Source of the DNA: Prorocentrum cordatum
Taxonomy: Eukaryota; Sar; Dinophyceae; Prorocentrales; Prorocentraceae
Direction: 5' to 3'
NCBI GenBank assembly: GCA_963575745.1
Contig: CAUYUJ010018871.1
Coordinates: 97,501 to 161,500 of the forward strand
Length of the DNA: 64,000 bases
Positions 36,093 through 45,202 of this stretch are shown here, piece by piece. Numbering within the stretch: position 1 is the stretch's first letter; every line of letters begins with the position of its first letter. The notes beneath the pieces are model-generated. The model worked only from the letters and a program-made list of their open reading frames with translations. It did not search any database and was not told the DNA's origin. A program made the translations under genes and the position numbers.

Positions 36093-36510
36093 CCCTCTGA
36101 AGTTTTCACGAAGTTATCATAGAGGAGGGGGGGCATGGACAAGGGAGCAGTGATATCGGTAATTCCTGTGAGACAACGGCGGGTAGTGACTAGATAGTGG
36201 GGGGGTGATGGCTGCAGAAAAACTGATGCCAATCAATGCGTGACTGTTTTGATATCGATAGCGAGATCGTACGTGACTTCGATAGCGCCCCGTCTGCCAT
36301 TGCTTCAGAGATGTTCTATCTTACCAGTTTAGACTCCTTCCTATCATATCAAATCCTTCGTATTCACACATTGTCGCGCATCCGCCCGCCACCCTCCGAG
36401 CCACTCTTCGGGCCCCGCCCCCTGTCTCCCCTCCTGCCTTCCTCCCGACCTTTTCTCGCCATTCCCCTTCCTTGCCATGTCTTGCTTGAGCTCTCTGATC
36501 GCGGTGCGCG

Positions 36511-36948
36511 ATGCCACCCTGCATGGCCCTCGCGTTCGCGGTCGAGCTCGGCCCTCCGCCGCCCCCAGGGCTCGGCGCCCCGCGGCGCCTGCAGGACATC
36601 GGCGCCATAGGCCACGGGCTCCCGCGGAGGGGGCCGACGGGCAGGCGGGTGGAGAACCGCGGATGGTTGGACGCGGCCACGGCGCAGGCGTCGCCTGCGC
36701 CGTGGCCTGGTTGCCCCGACGCCATCGCGGTCGTCGGGGGGAGCGCGCGCATGGTGGACAGCTGGCACGTGGACGCGGGTTGGGCAGAGCACCAGCCCGC
36801 CCTGACCATCGCGCCAGTTCGCCCCCCCACTGCGCGCGGTCTCCCTCGCTTCATCATGATGATGTGGGAGAGCGATTCGGGCCTCCAGGTGGCGAGCTAC
36901 AGGTGGGCCGAGCAGCTGCCGAGGCGCATGCATTACAGTCGGGCGTGA
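36511..36948 (+). other. Possible exon of unknown protein
   Basis: The + frame (145 aa) includes GPTGRRVENRGWLDAATAQA, CPDAIAVVGGSARMVDSWHV and DAGWAEHQPALTIAPVRPPT, with an AG after a pyrimidine tract at about 36570 and a CAG/GTGGGC donor-like site at 36900-36906. The opposite strand is open as well, so coding status is uncertain. It contains a perfect palindrome at 36675-36707. It lies in the 1 kb between spacer A and gene A'. Confidence 0.2.
36675..36707. repeat. Perfect palindrome, 16-bp arms, 1-nt centre
   Basis: The arm GGCCACGGCGCAGGCG is followed by a single T and its exact reverse complement: the same geometry as the two palindromes at 32924-32997 but unrelated in sequence. Confidence 0.97.
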
Positions 36949-37180
36949 AGGTCAGCGTGGGAACACAAAATCCCAATCCCCCTCCCGTTCCTCCCCGCCC
37001 CTTCCATCCTCCTTCTCCCCCTCCCCCTAATCAAATGCGCCCCTGCTTTCTTATTGCTTCTCCTCCCCGCCACCACTCTTGCGCTTCGGCCCCTACAACA
37101 GCGTTCCCCGATGCGCAGTCCAGCTCCCCTGATCCTCGCGCCGGCCTTCCTGCTTCCATGGTTTCGGCTCTGCCCCGTTT

Positions 37181-38508
37181 GCTGCGCGGCAGGTCTTCTT
37201 CGACGTCTGCGAGCTGGATGTGCAGAGCGTCATTCCCATGCGCGAGGGTGAGTCGTGAACCAGCGGCCACCCCAAAGCTGCCTCTGGCGCGCTCGCGGGA
37301 TCAGGCGGCGAGGAGCCCACGGAGGCGGAACGCAAGAAGACTGGACCTACGTATCTAGTCGACTTGGCGACAGAATCCGACGGCTCTTCGGAGCAGAGCC
37401 ACTCCGACTCCGACGACGACAGCAGCTCTGGGCGCAAAACGGACCGCGGAGGCTCTGACAGGGAAGACGTTGCCTCTGGCGCGGAGCGTGGTGCTAATTC
37501 TGGCGCAGTGCGTGGCGCTGCCTCTGGCGCAATGCCTGCTGCCTCCATTGGTGCTGTTTCTCCTGCTGCCTCTGGCGCAACGCGGAATCTTCAGTTGACA
37601 CATTCATTTGGATTACCGAGGTTGGCCAAAGGAAGCAGTAGCTTGGCTGCGCAGTGGAAACCTCACGAGGAGCAGCCGACGTCGCGTCCTCCTGCACGGC
37701 GAATGCCTGCCCATTCCGAACCCTTCAAATATCATCAACGACATAAAGCACTTCAGCGACAAGGTCGAGTGCCAGGACGAGCGGTGGGACATTGCGAGAC
37801 TTTCAGGTCGCAGAAGATGCATCATCTGAACCTTTTTCAGGGAGGAGTTGGGAAACGTTTCTCTCGCGGAGGAATGTTGGCTTATTCACGCCAGGCCACA
37901 CTTGAAACCTGCCTATGGCGGTGGTCCGCTCGTCCAGTGCTTGCCGCGGGACTCACCCACGTGGCAGTTGCTTCGCGTGGATTGGAACATCGCGACCGTT
38001 CCTGAGTTCTTGAAGCACTTGTTCAACAAGCACGACGGGGAAGGCAGAGTCCTCCAGGACTTCGGCTGGAAGCATCTGGACTCTCGCGATGTTCTTCATC
38101 CGAGACTCTGGCATTCCCAGTTCGCAAGGACCGAGGTGACGCGGAGGTGGCTGTACAATCGAAAGTCCGACGGCTGGCTCACGCGGCAAGAGGCTGCGTA
38201 GGTCTTGGACAGATGGTGGCCAGACGACGCTGCTCCGTCGGGCCCGCCTGCCTCAGCCTCCATGGAGATCCGCTGCCTCTGGCGCTCGGCCTCCTTGGAG
38301 ACATGAGTTCGACGTGGAGATCCGAGTTGGTCAAGTCGTCACGCTCGCCCACTTGTTCTACATGGGCGCAGCGTTCTGCATTGCTTTTGACATGTACAGG
38401 CTTTGCATGGATCTGCCGATCCTTGTCGGCAAGCATAAGCACAAGTCAAAGTTCGCTTGGGACTCCGCGACCAGGAAATACATCAAAAAGGAGCGAGCAG
38501 GAGTGTGA
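37181..38508 (+). pseudogene. Gene family A/B, copy A' (pseudogene)
   Basis: Homologous to 34103-35450 at roughly 90% by eye, starting abruptly at GCTGCGCGGCAGGTCTTCTT. It lacks the N-terminal part of copy A. Two Trp codons of A are stops here: GAGTCGTGG to GAGTCGTGA near 37257, and GCGTGGGTT to GCGTAGGTC near 38200. Small deletions shift the frame several times. The Ser/Asp-rich stretch, the AASGA motifs and the C-terminal domain (VPEFLKHLFNKHDGEGRVLQ; EIRVGQVVTLAHLFYMGAAF) remain recognisable. Confidence 0.7.
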
Positions 38509-38514
38509 CCGCTT

Positions 38515-39085
38515 CCAGCTGCCTCTGACGTTGATCCCCATAATGGTTTGCAGGCTGCCTATGGCGCTGATATTCTTTCACACAGCAGTGGCTTGCAGGC
38601 TGCATCTGGCGCTCCCTTCCTTTGGCGTACGGTTCTCCCGACGAGGGCTCCGTGCGAGGTGCTCTGGACTGCCTTGCTGGTGCGCAGCCGCGCGCGGGGG
38701 GAAAAAAGGCAGGCTCATCCTCTGCTGCTGCTGCCGGCTGCTGCTACTGCTGCTGCTCCGCCTCCTCCAGCTTCTCCTGCTGCTGCTGTTGCTGCTGCTC
38801 CACCTCCTCCTGAAAGCCGCTGCCCCCGCTGCTGCTGCCCCTGCTGCTGCTGCTCCTCATCCGACTCCTCTCCCCGAGGCTGCTCCTCAATGCTGCTGCT
38901 GTTGCTGCTGCTGCTAGTGCTGCTGCTGCTCCTCCTCCTTCTCATCCTCCTGCGTCTGTCGCTGCTGCTGCTGCTGTTGCTGCTCCTCCTCCTCAGCCTC
39001 CCTCTGTTGAGGCTGCCCCCCAATGCTGCTGCTTCTGCTGCTGCTGCTTGTGGTGCTGCGTGGCTGCTGCTTCTCCTCTTATTTC
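38515..39085 (+). repeat. CTG-rich spacer following A'
   Basis: Second copy of the spacer at 35456-36092, with three dispersed motifs and then (CTG)n/(GCT)n. It ends where the sequence changes to the AT-richer element 4 at about 39085-39110. Confidence 0.85.
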
Positions 39086-39121
39086 TTCTCCTGCTTCCCG
39101 GCACTTCAGATAGGAGAAACA

Positions 39122-40153
39122 ATGCAAAAACTTTTGAGTCTTGATATAGACAAACAAAAAAGGCTGAGAGACGACGTCAGGATTGCGGACGAAGACAAAG
39201 AGAATCAGCAAGATACATCGAAGGCCATGAGGACATTGGCCGCCAAGGGTTCGGCGAAAGGTACAGGTTTGGGAGAAAATGGGACAAGCTCTTCTGGGAT
39301 TGCCTCAACAGCCTCAGGAACGGACGCCTTCTTGGGGCAACTGGAATCACTCCTCGACCGAAAGATCGCTCCCATCAAGGATCGAATTGACTCCCTTCAA
39401 ATGGATGTACTGGGAACCCAAAAGGCTCTGGCCCAGGAGTTTTCGGTTGCGGTTACCTTGATCAATGATCATGAGGTGAAGCTTGCCAACATGGAGGCAG
39501 GTGAGACGGAAGTTCAGAAAGCTTTCAACGAAAGGATTCTGGCGGTCGAACTAGAGCAGAAGGCTCTGCGCGCAGAAATGGCGGCTAAGCAACTGGAAAG
39601 CCAGTCAAGTCAGGGTCCGTCCAAAAGAAAAGGTCCGCCCTGGGCAAGCACCCCGAGGGCAGACAGAGACATTTTCATTCTTACGAACTTGGGCTGGAAT
39701 CTCAAAAAACAGGAGGCTTTGGAAAAGGCGCGAGCGGTCTTACGCAGAGCAGATGTTCCACAGCACACGCAAATCGTTGCACCTTTCGGATATGGGAGCT
39801 GCGTTGAGATTAAGTGGAGTTCGGTGTCGGTAGGGCTTCAAGCGGCAGCCACGATCCGTGATCTCAAGATTCCTGGGTACCTAGAAAATCAGATCTGGTG
39901 TGGACAAATCAGTACGAAGGAGGAGCGAGGCCCTGCCAAACTTTTCAAGACAGTCTCCAGTGCAGTGGAGAAAGCAGTGGGAGACCGTGATCACGTCATT
40001 TGCTCACGGACACGAAAATTTTATGTCTTAGACCATCAGATTGGTGGGATAAAGGATGGGGAATTTCAGTGGCATGAGTCCTTCAAGGAAATCCCCGACG
40101 AAGAGCTCCGTAAGACGCTGAAAGACACCATTGACGAGGCTCTCTCTCTTTGA
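39122..40153 (+). CDS. Element 4 ORF1 protein (coiled coil)
   Basis: First sensible ATG at 39122 (MQKLLSLDIDKQKRLRDDVR), giving 343 aa; the frame is open upstream only through CTG spacer. A polar N-terminus is followed by a coiled coil (about residues 70-165, with RIDSLQMDVLGTQKALAQEF and heptads up to AAKQLESQSS). A folded domain follows (about 185-340: DIFILTNLGWNLKKQEALEK, ARAVLRRADVPQHTQIVAPF). The layout is that of LINE ORF1 nucleic-acid-binding proteins. The stop TGA (40151-40153) is in the same frame as ORF2. Confidence 0.75.
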   Translation: MQKLLSLDIDKQKRLRDDVRIADEDKENQQDTSKAMRTLAAKGSAKGTGLGENGTSSSGIASTASGTDAFLGQLESLLDRKIAPIKDRIDSLQMDVLGTQKALAQEFSVAVTLINDHEVKLANMEAGETEVQKAFNERILAVELEQKALRAEMAAKQLESQSSQGPSKRKGPPWASTPRADRDIFILTNLGWNLKKQEALEKARAVLRRADVPQHTQIVAPFGYGSCVEIKWSSVSVGLQAAATIRDLKIPGYLENQIWCGQISTKEERGPAKLFKTVSSAVEKAVGDRDHVICSRTRKFYVLDHQIGGIKDGEFQWHESFKEIPDEELRKTLKDTIDEALSL

Positions 40154-40162
40154 GACGCCTAC

Positions 40163-43105
40163 GTGAGGGGCCTTGTTTGTGCACTCAACGTGCAAGGCAA
40201 GTGGGCAGATGAGACCCTTATGCAAGCCAACCTAGATCTGCTCGAGCTTAAGTGCTGGGGCTTAATTTGTATACTAGAGGCGGACTTCAGGGGTTGCCTT
40301 CAAAACGATGGGCTTCTTCGCCCCGTTTTCAACGGCCACGCCTACTACCGTCATCATCCTGGCCCTGGGTGTAGGGCCATGGGCGTGCTTGTGCACAAAT
40401 CTCTGAGAAAACGTGTGAAAGACATTGTCTGTGATTGGAGATCTATCCGTGTTGATCTTCGTCCCGACTGTCTCGATGGTTGCCACCATCATGCCAGATC
40501 CTTTCTCTTCTCCCATCTTGCCCATGATTTTTTCCATGATTCTCTCAATTGCGCTATCCAACTCGGTCGATCCCGCCCTGTCGGATCCACCCTCTCCTGG
40601 TTGGGGGACATGAACGCAGATCAAGGAAACGGAGACCAGAAATTCCTTTCGTTCTGCGAAGCTTGCTCCTACCTTGACCTCCATTGGTGCCCTCTCAGGT
40701 TCCAGGAGGTCTCTATGCAATTCACAAGGAAGCCCGACGGTGATCAGGTGTTCTCTCAAGCCAGCAGCACGATCGATCACATTGCTCTCGCCAGGGGTGA
40801 CCTTTCCTCTGACTGCTTCGCCTGTTGGGCTGGCGTACCTGGGGACCATGCCCTCGTCGGGTGTGATGTCCTGGCCTTTCCCCAGCGGGCCCCCAAGAGA
40901 AGACCGCTCCTTTGGACCCCTACAAACATTTTGGAGGTCAGGAAGATTGCCCAGAGTCTTTTCCCCGAATCAGCAGAACTGTCTCGTCTGAATGATGATG
41001 AACAACCTGAATCTTGTGCGGTAAGGTACCACGATCCTGAGGACCTTACTCTCTCTTTCGATTTCTGGGAAAACTTGTTGGGACAGGTGTATGAAGCGAC
41101 ACAGGCCCCCCCTAGGAGTTTTAGGAGATTCGCCGAAGAGCCATTTTGGGTCAAGAGTCTCAGGACGCGATTTAACTCCGAACTCAACGAAGCATCGAGG
41201 GTCGCTGTGGGTCAGACACTCTTGAAAGCCCTCAAGATAACGAAACTCCAGCGTGATTTGGCTCAGGTGGCGCTCAACGCATCCCAAGGAAGGCGTGTTT
41301 GGGCCTCACGCAAGTCGCTTCTTCCAATTCTGGGTTTCTGTGTGGATCAAGTCAAGATTTTTGACGTGGATCGCTGCAACACATTAGTTGCGGAAGAATA
41401 CAGAGAGAGGTGGGGATTATCTGACTTGGAACGCCAGGAGGACACTGCCTGGCTTCGGACTTTAGGTTTCTTCAATTACTACGAAGACCCCATCATCCCG
41501 TCCTTGCTGGAGGACGCGCTGGATGACATCAAGGCCCCTCGCAAGATCGACACAGAGTTTGCTTGCACGGCCATTATCAAAGTTTCAGGCTGGTCCCAGA
41601 GGCTCAAGGGGTGTATACAAGCCTGCCTAGGCAACCCAGAGTTCTGGAACAACGTCACGCTCGGGGGCCATCTTGGTAACAAGATCAAGGGTTTTGGAAC
41701 ACCCTCTCAAACTAGAGTTGTTATCCCTCAGCCCGCCATTGCCAAAATTGGGCACGCATATGTTGCGAGGGCCATTATTCCAGTCTTGGATTCATATACC
41801 GACTCCAAAGGTCTCAAAGGCCTGATTTTCGGGCTGAGCAAAGGTGGGCAATTGCAAGAACTTCATACGAGTGTCTATCACATTTTAGAATATGGGAGAG
41901 ATCACTTTAACAAAGGAATGGTTGGGATTACCGATATCAAAGCACACCACGATCAGATTCGTTACGGAATGGTTTTACGCAGCTTGTTGGGACGAGGAGT
42001 ACCTTTCTTCTTAGCAGTTGGCTGTATCAGGCTGCATAGGAACCCTCGAGTTTCCATTTCTCTCATGGATTCGAACACTGGGGTTATCCAAAGAGACCGT
42101 GGTCTGATGCAAGGAGCTGGGACAGCTTGCATTCTTGCGCGCGTCTCGGTCGAAGATTGCTTCGCCGCCACTTTGGAAAAAATCTCACACTCTTCTCTGG
42201 GAATCGCAATTCGCTGCGAACAGTTGAGACTTGACTTCAGGATTGCACTCCTCAGTTGGTCAGATAACATTTTTGTGGTGGCCTCCTCGGAACAGGACCT
42301 GGCTACGTTGACTGCCCTAGTTGAGTCAGAGCTATGGAACGAACATAGGCTCAGGCTCAAAGAAGATCGGGAAATTCTCCCGGCTTACCCATACCACTTT
42401 CAGGGCTACAAGTGGTCCGACCCCTTCGGGAAAACGTGGTCTGTTGTACCCGAGGCCAAGGTTCTGGGCCCTGTTCTCACCGCTAATGGCTCCTGCCACG
42501 AAGATGTCAAGCGGGGCATCTCACAGATCAACAAAGCCTTTTGGGCTAACAGTAAATTCTTGATTAACGGTCATATCCCCATGTCCAAACGTCTCGCTAA
42601 GTTGAACTGCATGGCGGGTGGGATTATTCGATCTAGAGGTGCCGCCTGGGTTCCTTGTAAGACGACGGCGGATTTAATTACCAAAGCACAGAACCAATGT
42701 ATCAGAATCATGTTGAAACTGAAAAGGCTCCCTGGGGAATCTCCAGAACAATACAATTTACGCAGGAACCGCAAAATCAAGGGGTTCAAGGAAGTCTCGT
42801 GGGCCATTTTCCATTTAGACTCTGCTATCAGTTGGGTTTCACACATGCAAAGACATCCAGAAGATTTTTCGTCGAGGCTTTTTCAATATTGTAAGCACTG
42901 GGTTTCCCAGAATCGCCACTTTGACCACTCTGGTGGCAGCCGTACACATTCACGCTCGCACAGGGGATTCGTTTTCAGGTATGATAAGGATGCCTGGACC
43001 ACCTTATTTTCGCCGCAGGGTTCTAGGGACAAAAAGTTCCGTCTGGGCCTTGCCAAAGAAATGTTCGATTGGATTCGACAACCGCTCCATCTTCGTCTTC
43101 AGTAG
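40163..43105 (+). CDS. Element 4 ORF2: divergent endonuclease and reverse transcriptase with SDN active site
   Basis: An intact 980-codon frame. There is no ATG before the endonuclease begins (VRGLVCALNVQGKWADETLM); the GTG at 40163 or the ATG at about 40217 could serve, or ORF1's TGA is read through, since both ORFs share a frame. Endonuclease motifs: LNVQGKW, ILEADFRG, SWLGDMNADQ, STIDHIALARG, VPGDHALVGCD. RT motifs: GMVGITDIKAHHDQIRYG (Asp codon 41933), DRGLMQGAGTACILARVSVE and LLSWSDNIFVVASSE, where SDN (42260-42268) takes the place of the usual (A)DD. A helical C-terminus follows. The stop is TAG at 43103-43105. Intactness suggests recent activity or selection. Confidence 0.8.
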   Translation: MRGLVCALNVQGKWADETLMQANLDLLELKCWGLICILEADFRGCLQNDGLLRPVFNGHAYYRHHPGPGCRAMGVLVHKSLRKRVKDIVCDWRSIRVDLRPDCLDGCHHHARSFLFSHLAHDFFHDSLNCAIQLGRSRPVGSTLSWLGDMNADQGNGDQKFLSFCEACSYLDLHWCPLRFQEVSMQFTRKPDGDQVFSQASSTIDHIALARGDLSSDCFACWAGVPGDHALVGCDVLAFPQRAPKRRPLLWTPTNILEVRKIAQSLFPESAELSRLNDDEQPESCAVRYHDPEDLTLSFDFWENLLGQVYEATQAPPRSFRRFAEEPFWVKSLRTRFNSELNEASRVAVGQTLLKALKITKLQRDLAQVALNASQGRRVWASRKSLLPILGFCVDQVKIFDVDRCNTLVAEEYRERWGLSDLERQEDTAWLRTLGFFNYYEDPIIPSLLEDALDDIKAPRKIDTEFACTAIIKVSGWSQRLKGCIQACLGNPEFWNNVTLGGHLGNKIKGFGTPSQTRVVIPQPAIAKIGHAYVARAIIPVLDSYTDSKGLKGLIFGLSKGGQLQELHTSVYHILEYGRDHFNKGMVGITDIKAHHDQIRYGMVLRSLLGRGVPFFLAVGCIRLHRNPRVSISLMDSNTGVIQRDRGLMQGAGTACILARVSVEDCFAATLEKISHSSLGIAIRCEQLRLDFRIALLSWSDNIFVVASSEQDLATLTALVESELWNEHRLRLKEDREILPAYPYHFQGYKWSDPFGKTWSVVPEAKVLGPVLTANGSCHEDVKRGISQINKAFWANSKFLINGHIPMSKRLAKLNCMAGGIIRSRGAAWVPCKTTADLITKAQNQCIRIMLKLKRLPGESPEQYNLRRNRKIKGFKEVSWAIFHLDSAISWVSHMQRHPEDFSSRLFQYCKHWVSQNRHFDHSGGSRTHSRSHRGFVFRYDKDAWTTLFSPQGSRDKKFRLGLAKEMFDWIRQPLHLRLQ

Positions 43106-44373
43106 CCATCGGCTCGGTCTGGGGTTGCCAGGCACACTTCGGTATCGCATTGTTCCCTCTGGGGCTCTTTTCTCTCACCACGGACACTCCATACTCTCAG
43201 GATTTGGATCGGTCTGGGAACCAGATCCAGCCTACCATTCCCCTTTTCTTTGGTTTCGACCGCCACGCCTTAGATCGTTGGGCTCGCAATCGTCAAGTCA
43301 AGATGGAAGCGAAGTCCATTCTCATCGCGAATGATAAGAAAGTCAAGTTGCAGAAAAAGCTCGAACAGAAGAGGGAGGATCAAGCTAGGTCAGTTGGGTT
43401 CAAGAACCAGGAACTCAAAGCCAAGGCATCCTCAAGCGCTGGCCCTCACGATGCAAGGATCCTCCCCACTCCACCCCCTGCTCCCGTGCGCAGGGGAATT
43501 TCGGCCTCTCGGAGTCGTTCGCCGATTGCCAGGAAGATGCAGTACTCAATTGGGTTCAAGAAACAACCGCAGGAAGGCGGGGCTGGGGCAAAGCCCGAAT
43601 CAGACGATATTCTGCCTGAGACACAGGACTATCGTGGGAATACGCCTGTCAAGCCAGCGGGCGGTACGACTTGGGAAGTTGGCTCGTCAGATTCCCCAGG
43701 TTCCGGGAGTTCTTCCTCGGGCTCTGAAGCAGAAGTCGACTCGCCCGACCGTAAGTCACAGCCTGCCCCAAAGAGCTGGGAACAAGATAAGAAGCCCTGG
43801 ATCAGCAAGTTGGGCCCTCCCATTCTGAAGTCACAATTAGAGTACGATCATTCGGGATGCCCGATTTTTGCCCCAAAGGGCGGCACGGACCACACCAGCC
43901 CAAGGCGCTATATCATGGTCTTCGTTCCCCAGCTCACAGGCCTGAACACTGTTAAGGCAAAGGTCGGAGAGCACGTCCAAATCTTTACTGTTCGTGAGCT
44001 CACCCCTTTTATCATAGATAATCAGGGCCCACTGATCGCGGAAAGCATCCCAATTTTGGGTGAGCACGGTTACCTCACCACCAGGGATGTTACAAAGATC
44101 TTACATCACTTTGGGCTTAACACGTTTCGATCCAAGGACATTCACCTGTTCAACGCGAAGTTCTACACCAAAGAATTATCCATTGGTCCTGAGATCTGCC
44201 CCAAAAAGGAGAGGCTTCACGACAAATCTCAGATATTCGCAGGCAGCTGTGTAGTGGCACTTCTCTACGTCAAGGATTCGTACGAAGATGTCGGCGACCT
44301 TATCACCGTGGAGACAGGAAACAGTGCAACTGTTAGGTGCCACTTACTCTGCAAGCCTCGATTCCTGATGTGA
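43069..44373 (+). CDS. Element 4 ORF3, unknown function
   Basis: Frame from ATG 43069, overlapping ORF2 by 37 nt; the next ATG is MEAKSILIANDKKVKLQKKL at about 43303. Basic helical region (QKKLEQKREDQARSVGFKNQ), disordered Pro/Ser-rich region (RRGISASRSRSPIARKMQYS), acidic Ser run (SSDSPGSGSSSSGSEAEVDS), then a folded domain of ~190 residues: RRYIMVFVPQLTGLNTVKAK, VGEHVQIFTVRELTPFIIDN and TRDVTKILHHFGLNTFRSKD, with SIGPEICPKKERLHDKSQIF near the end. No family is recognised. Its 434 aa intact length argues for a real protein. It may belong to the element or be an adjacent gene. Confidence 0.6.
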   Translation: MDSTTAPSSSSVAIGSVWGCQAHFGIALFPLGLFSLTTDTPYSQDLDRSGNQIQPTIPLFFGFDRHALDRWARNRQVKMEAKSILIANDKKVKLQKKLEQKREDQARSVGFKNQELKAKASSSAGPHDARILPTPPPAPVRRGISASRSRSPIARKMQYSIGFKKQPQEGGAGAKPESDDILPETQDYRGNTPVKPAGGTTWEVGSSDSPGSGSSSSGSEAEVDSPDRKSQPAPKSWEQDKKPWISKLGPPILKSQLEYDHSGCPIFAPKGGTDHTSPRRYIMVFVPQLTGLNTVKAKVGEHVQIFTVRELTPFIIDNQGPLIAESIPILGEHGYLTTRDVTKILHHFGLNTFRSKDIHLFNAKFYTKELSIGPEICPKKERLHDKSQIFAGSCVVALLYVKDSYEDVGDLITVETGNSATVRCHLLCKPRFLM

Positions 44374-44950
44374 TCGTAGCAGCTCTGAGGACACGAACTA
44401 ACTTTCCTGTCGTGGGATTATCAGTGCCCTTTGGTTCAGTTGTGGTTCAATTGGGACGCCAGAGTTCTCGTTTACGGAAGATATCATGTTCTTCTCGTCC
44501 CAGTCTCCGTCAGGGCCAAAGTAGTGGAGCCTTTATTGTTTGTCCGCAGCCCAGATGGGATTGCCTCAAATGGGGTATGATTTATCTTTAGTTTAGCTCG
44601 CCATTTCAGTTAAATGGACAGTTGGGTTCGTATGTGTATTTCTTTGCTTTGTCCTTGGCTTTCGTTGCAATTTGGGATTACTTGACATCAGGAGTCTCTC
44701 AGGGCATTTGGTCCACGGTTCACCTGACCAGAGCTAGGGCTGCTTCTTTTCTTTTCTTCTCGACTCAACTGATGTGGTTCTTCAGATGGTGGTTGGTTTC
44801 CTTCTTCTCTCCCGTACAGTGAGTTTGGCCTGGGATTGTTAATTCCGCCTTGCGGGCCAGGACTTGGACTGTCGCCGGTACTCCGATAAAGGGCATCTGC
44901 TTTCTCCATCACCCCCTCTCTTGGTCTTTGTCATTCTATTGGTCCGTTCT
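44374..44950. other. No gene seen
   Basis: Moderately AT-rich sequence after ORF3, with the words TTTGGTTCAG and GTGGTTCAAT at 44432-44455 that resemble the 3' half of the spliced leader with C-to-T changes. Short open frames have no motif. Confidence 0.35.
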
Positions 44951-44962
44951 GCATGATTGCTT

Positions 44963-44984
44963 TCTGTAGTCATTTTGGTTCAAT
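44963..44984 (+). other. Decayed spliced leader
   Basis: TCTGTAGTCATTTTGGTTCA plus AT matches the spliced leader at 18 of 22 positions without gaps; three of the four differences are C to T. It is in sense orientation upstream of the ORF at 45203. Confidence 0.65.
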
Positions 44985-45202
44985 CTGCATTGCACGTCTT
45001 CCCCGACCTCTCTCCAAGTTCTGGGAACCTACTCATGCTTGCTCCTCAAAGGGTTGTCAGGCCATGGAATTCAAACTCGCTCCTATGCTGTATATTTCAG
45101 GCATGGGCATCAGTTTGCCCGCGGGCACTGGCAATCGAAAGCTCCGAGATTGTTCCTTCGAACTCAGGATCGTATTGCCCACGGAGGTGTGTCACGCTTC
45201 AC

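Larger units (their letters stand above)
39110..44373 (+). mobile_element. LINE element 4: three-ORF non-LTR-type retroelement of a second family
   Basis: ORF1 (coiled coil), ORF2 (endonuclease plus RT) and ORF3 are all open, which is exceptional in this window. Base composition is less GC-rich, and the dispersed TGCCTCTGGCGC motif is absent. The element is flanked by halves of the CTG-rich spacer (38515-39085 and about 47520-47655), so it, or it plus the following small ORFs, seems inserted in the A/B gene array. Neither an exact spliced leader nor a TCC tail was found. Ends are therefore not defined. Confidence 0.7.
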
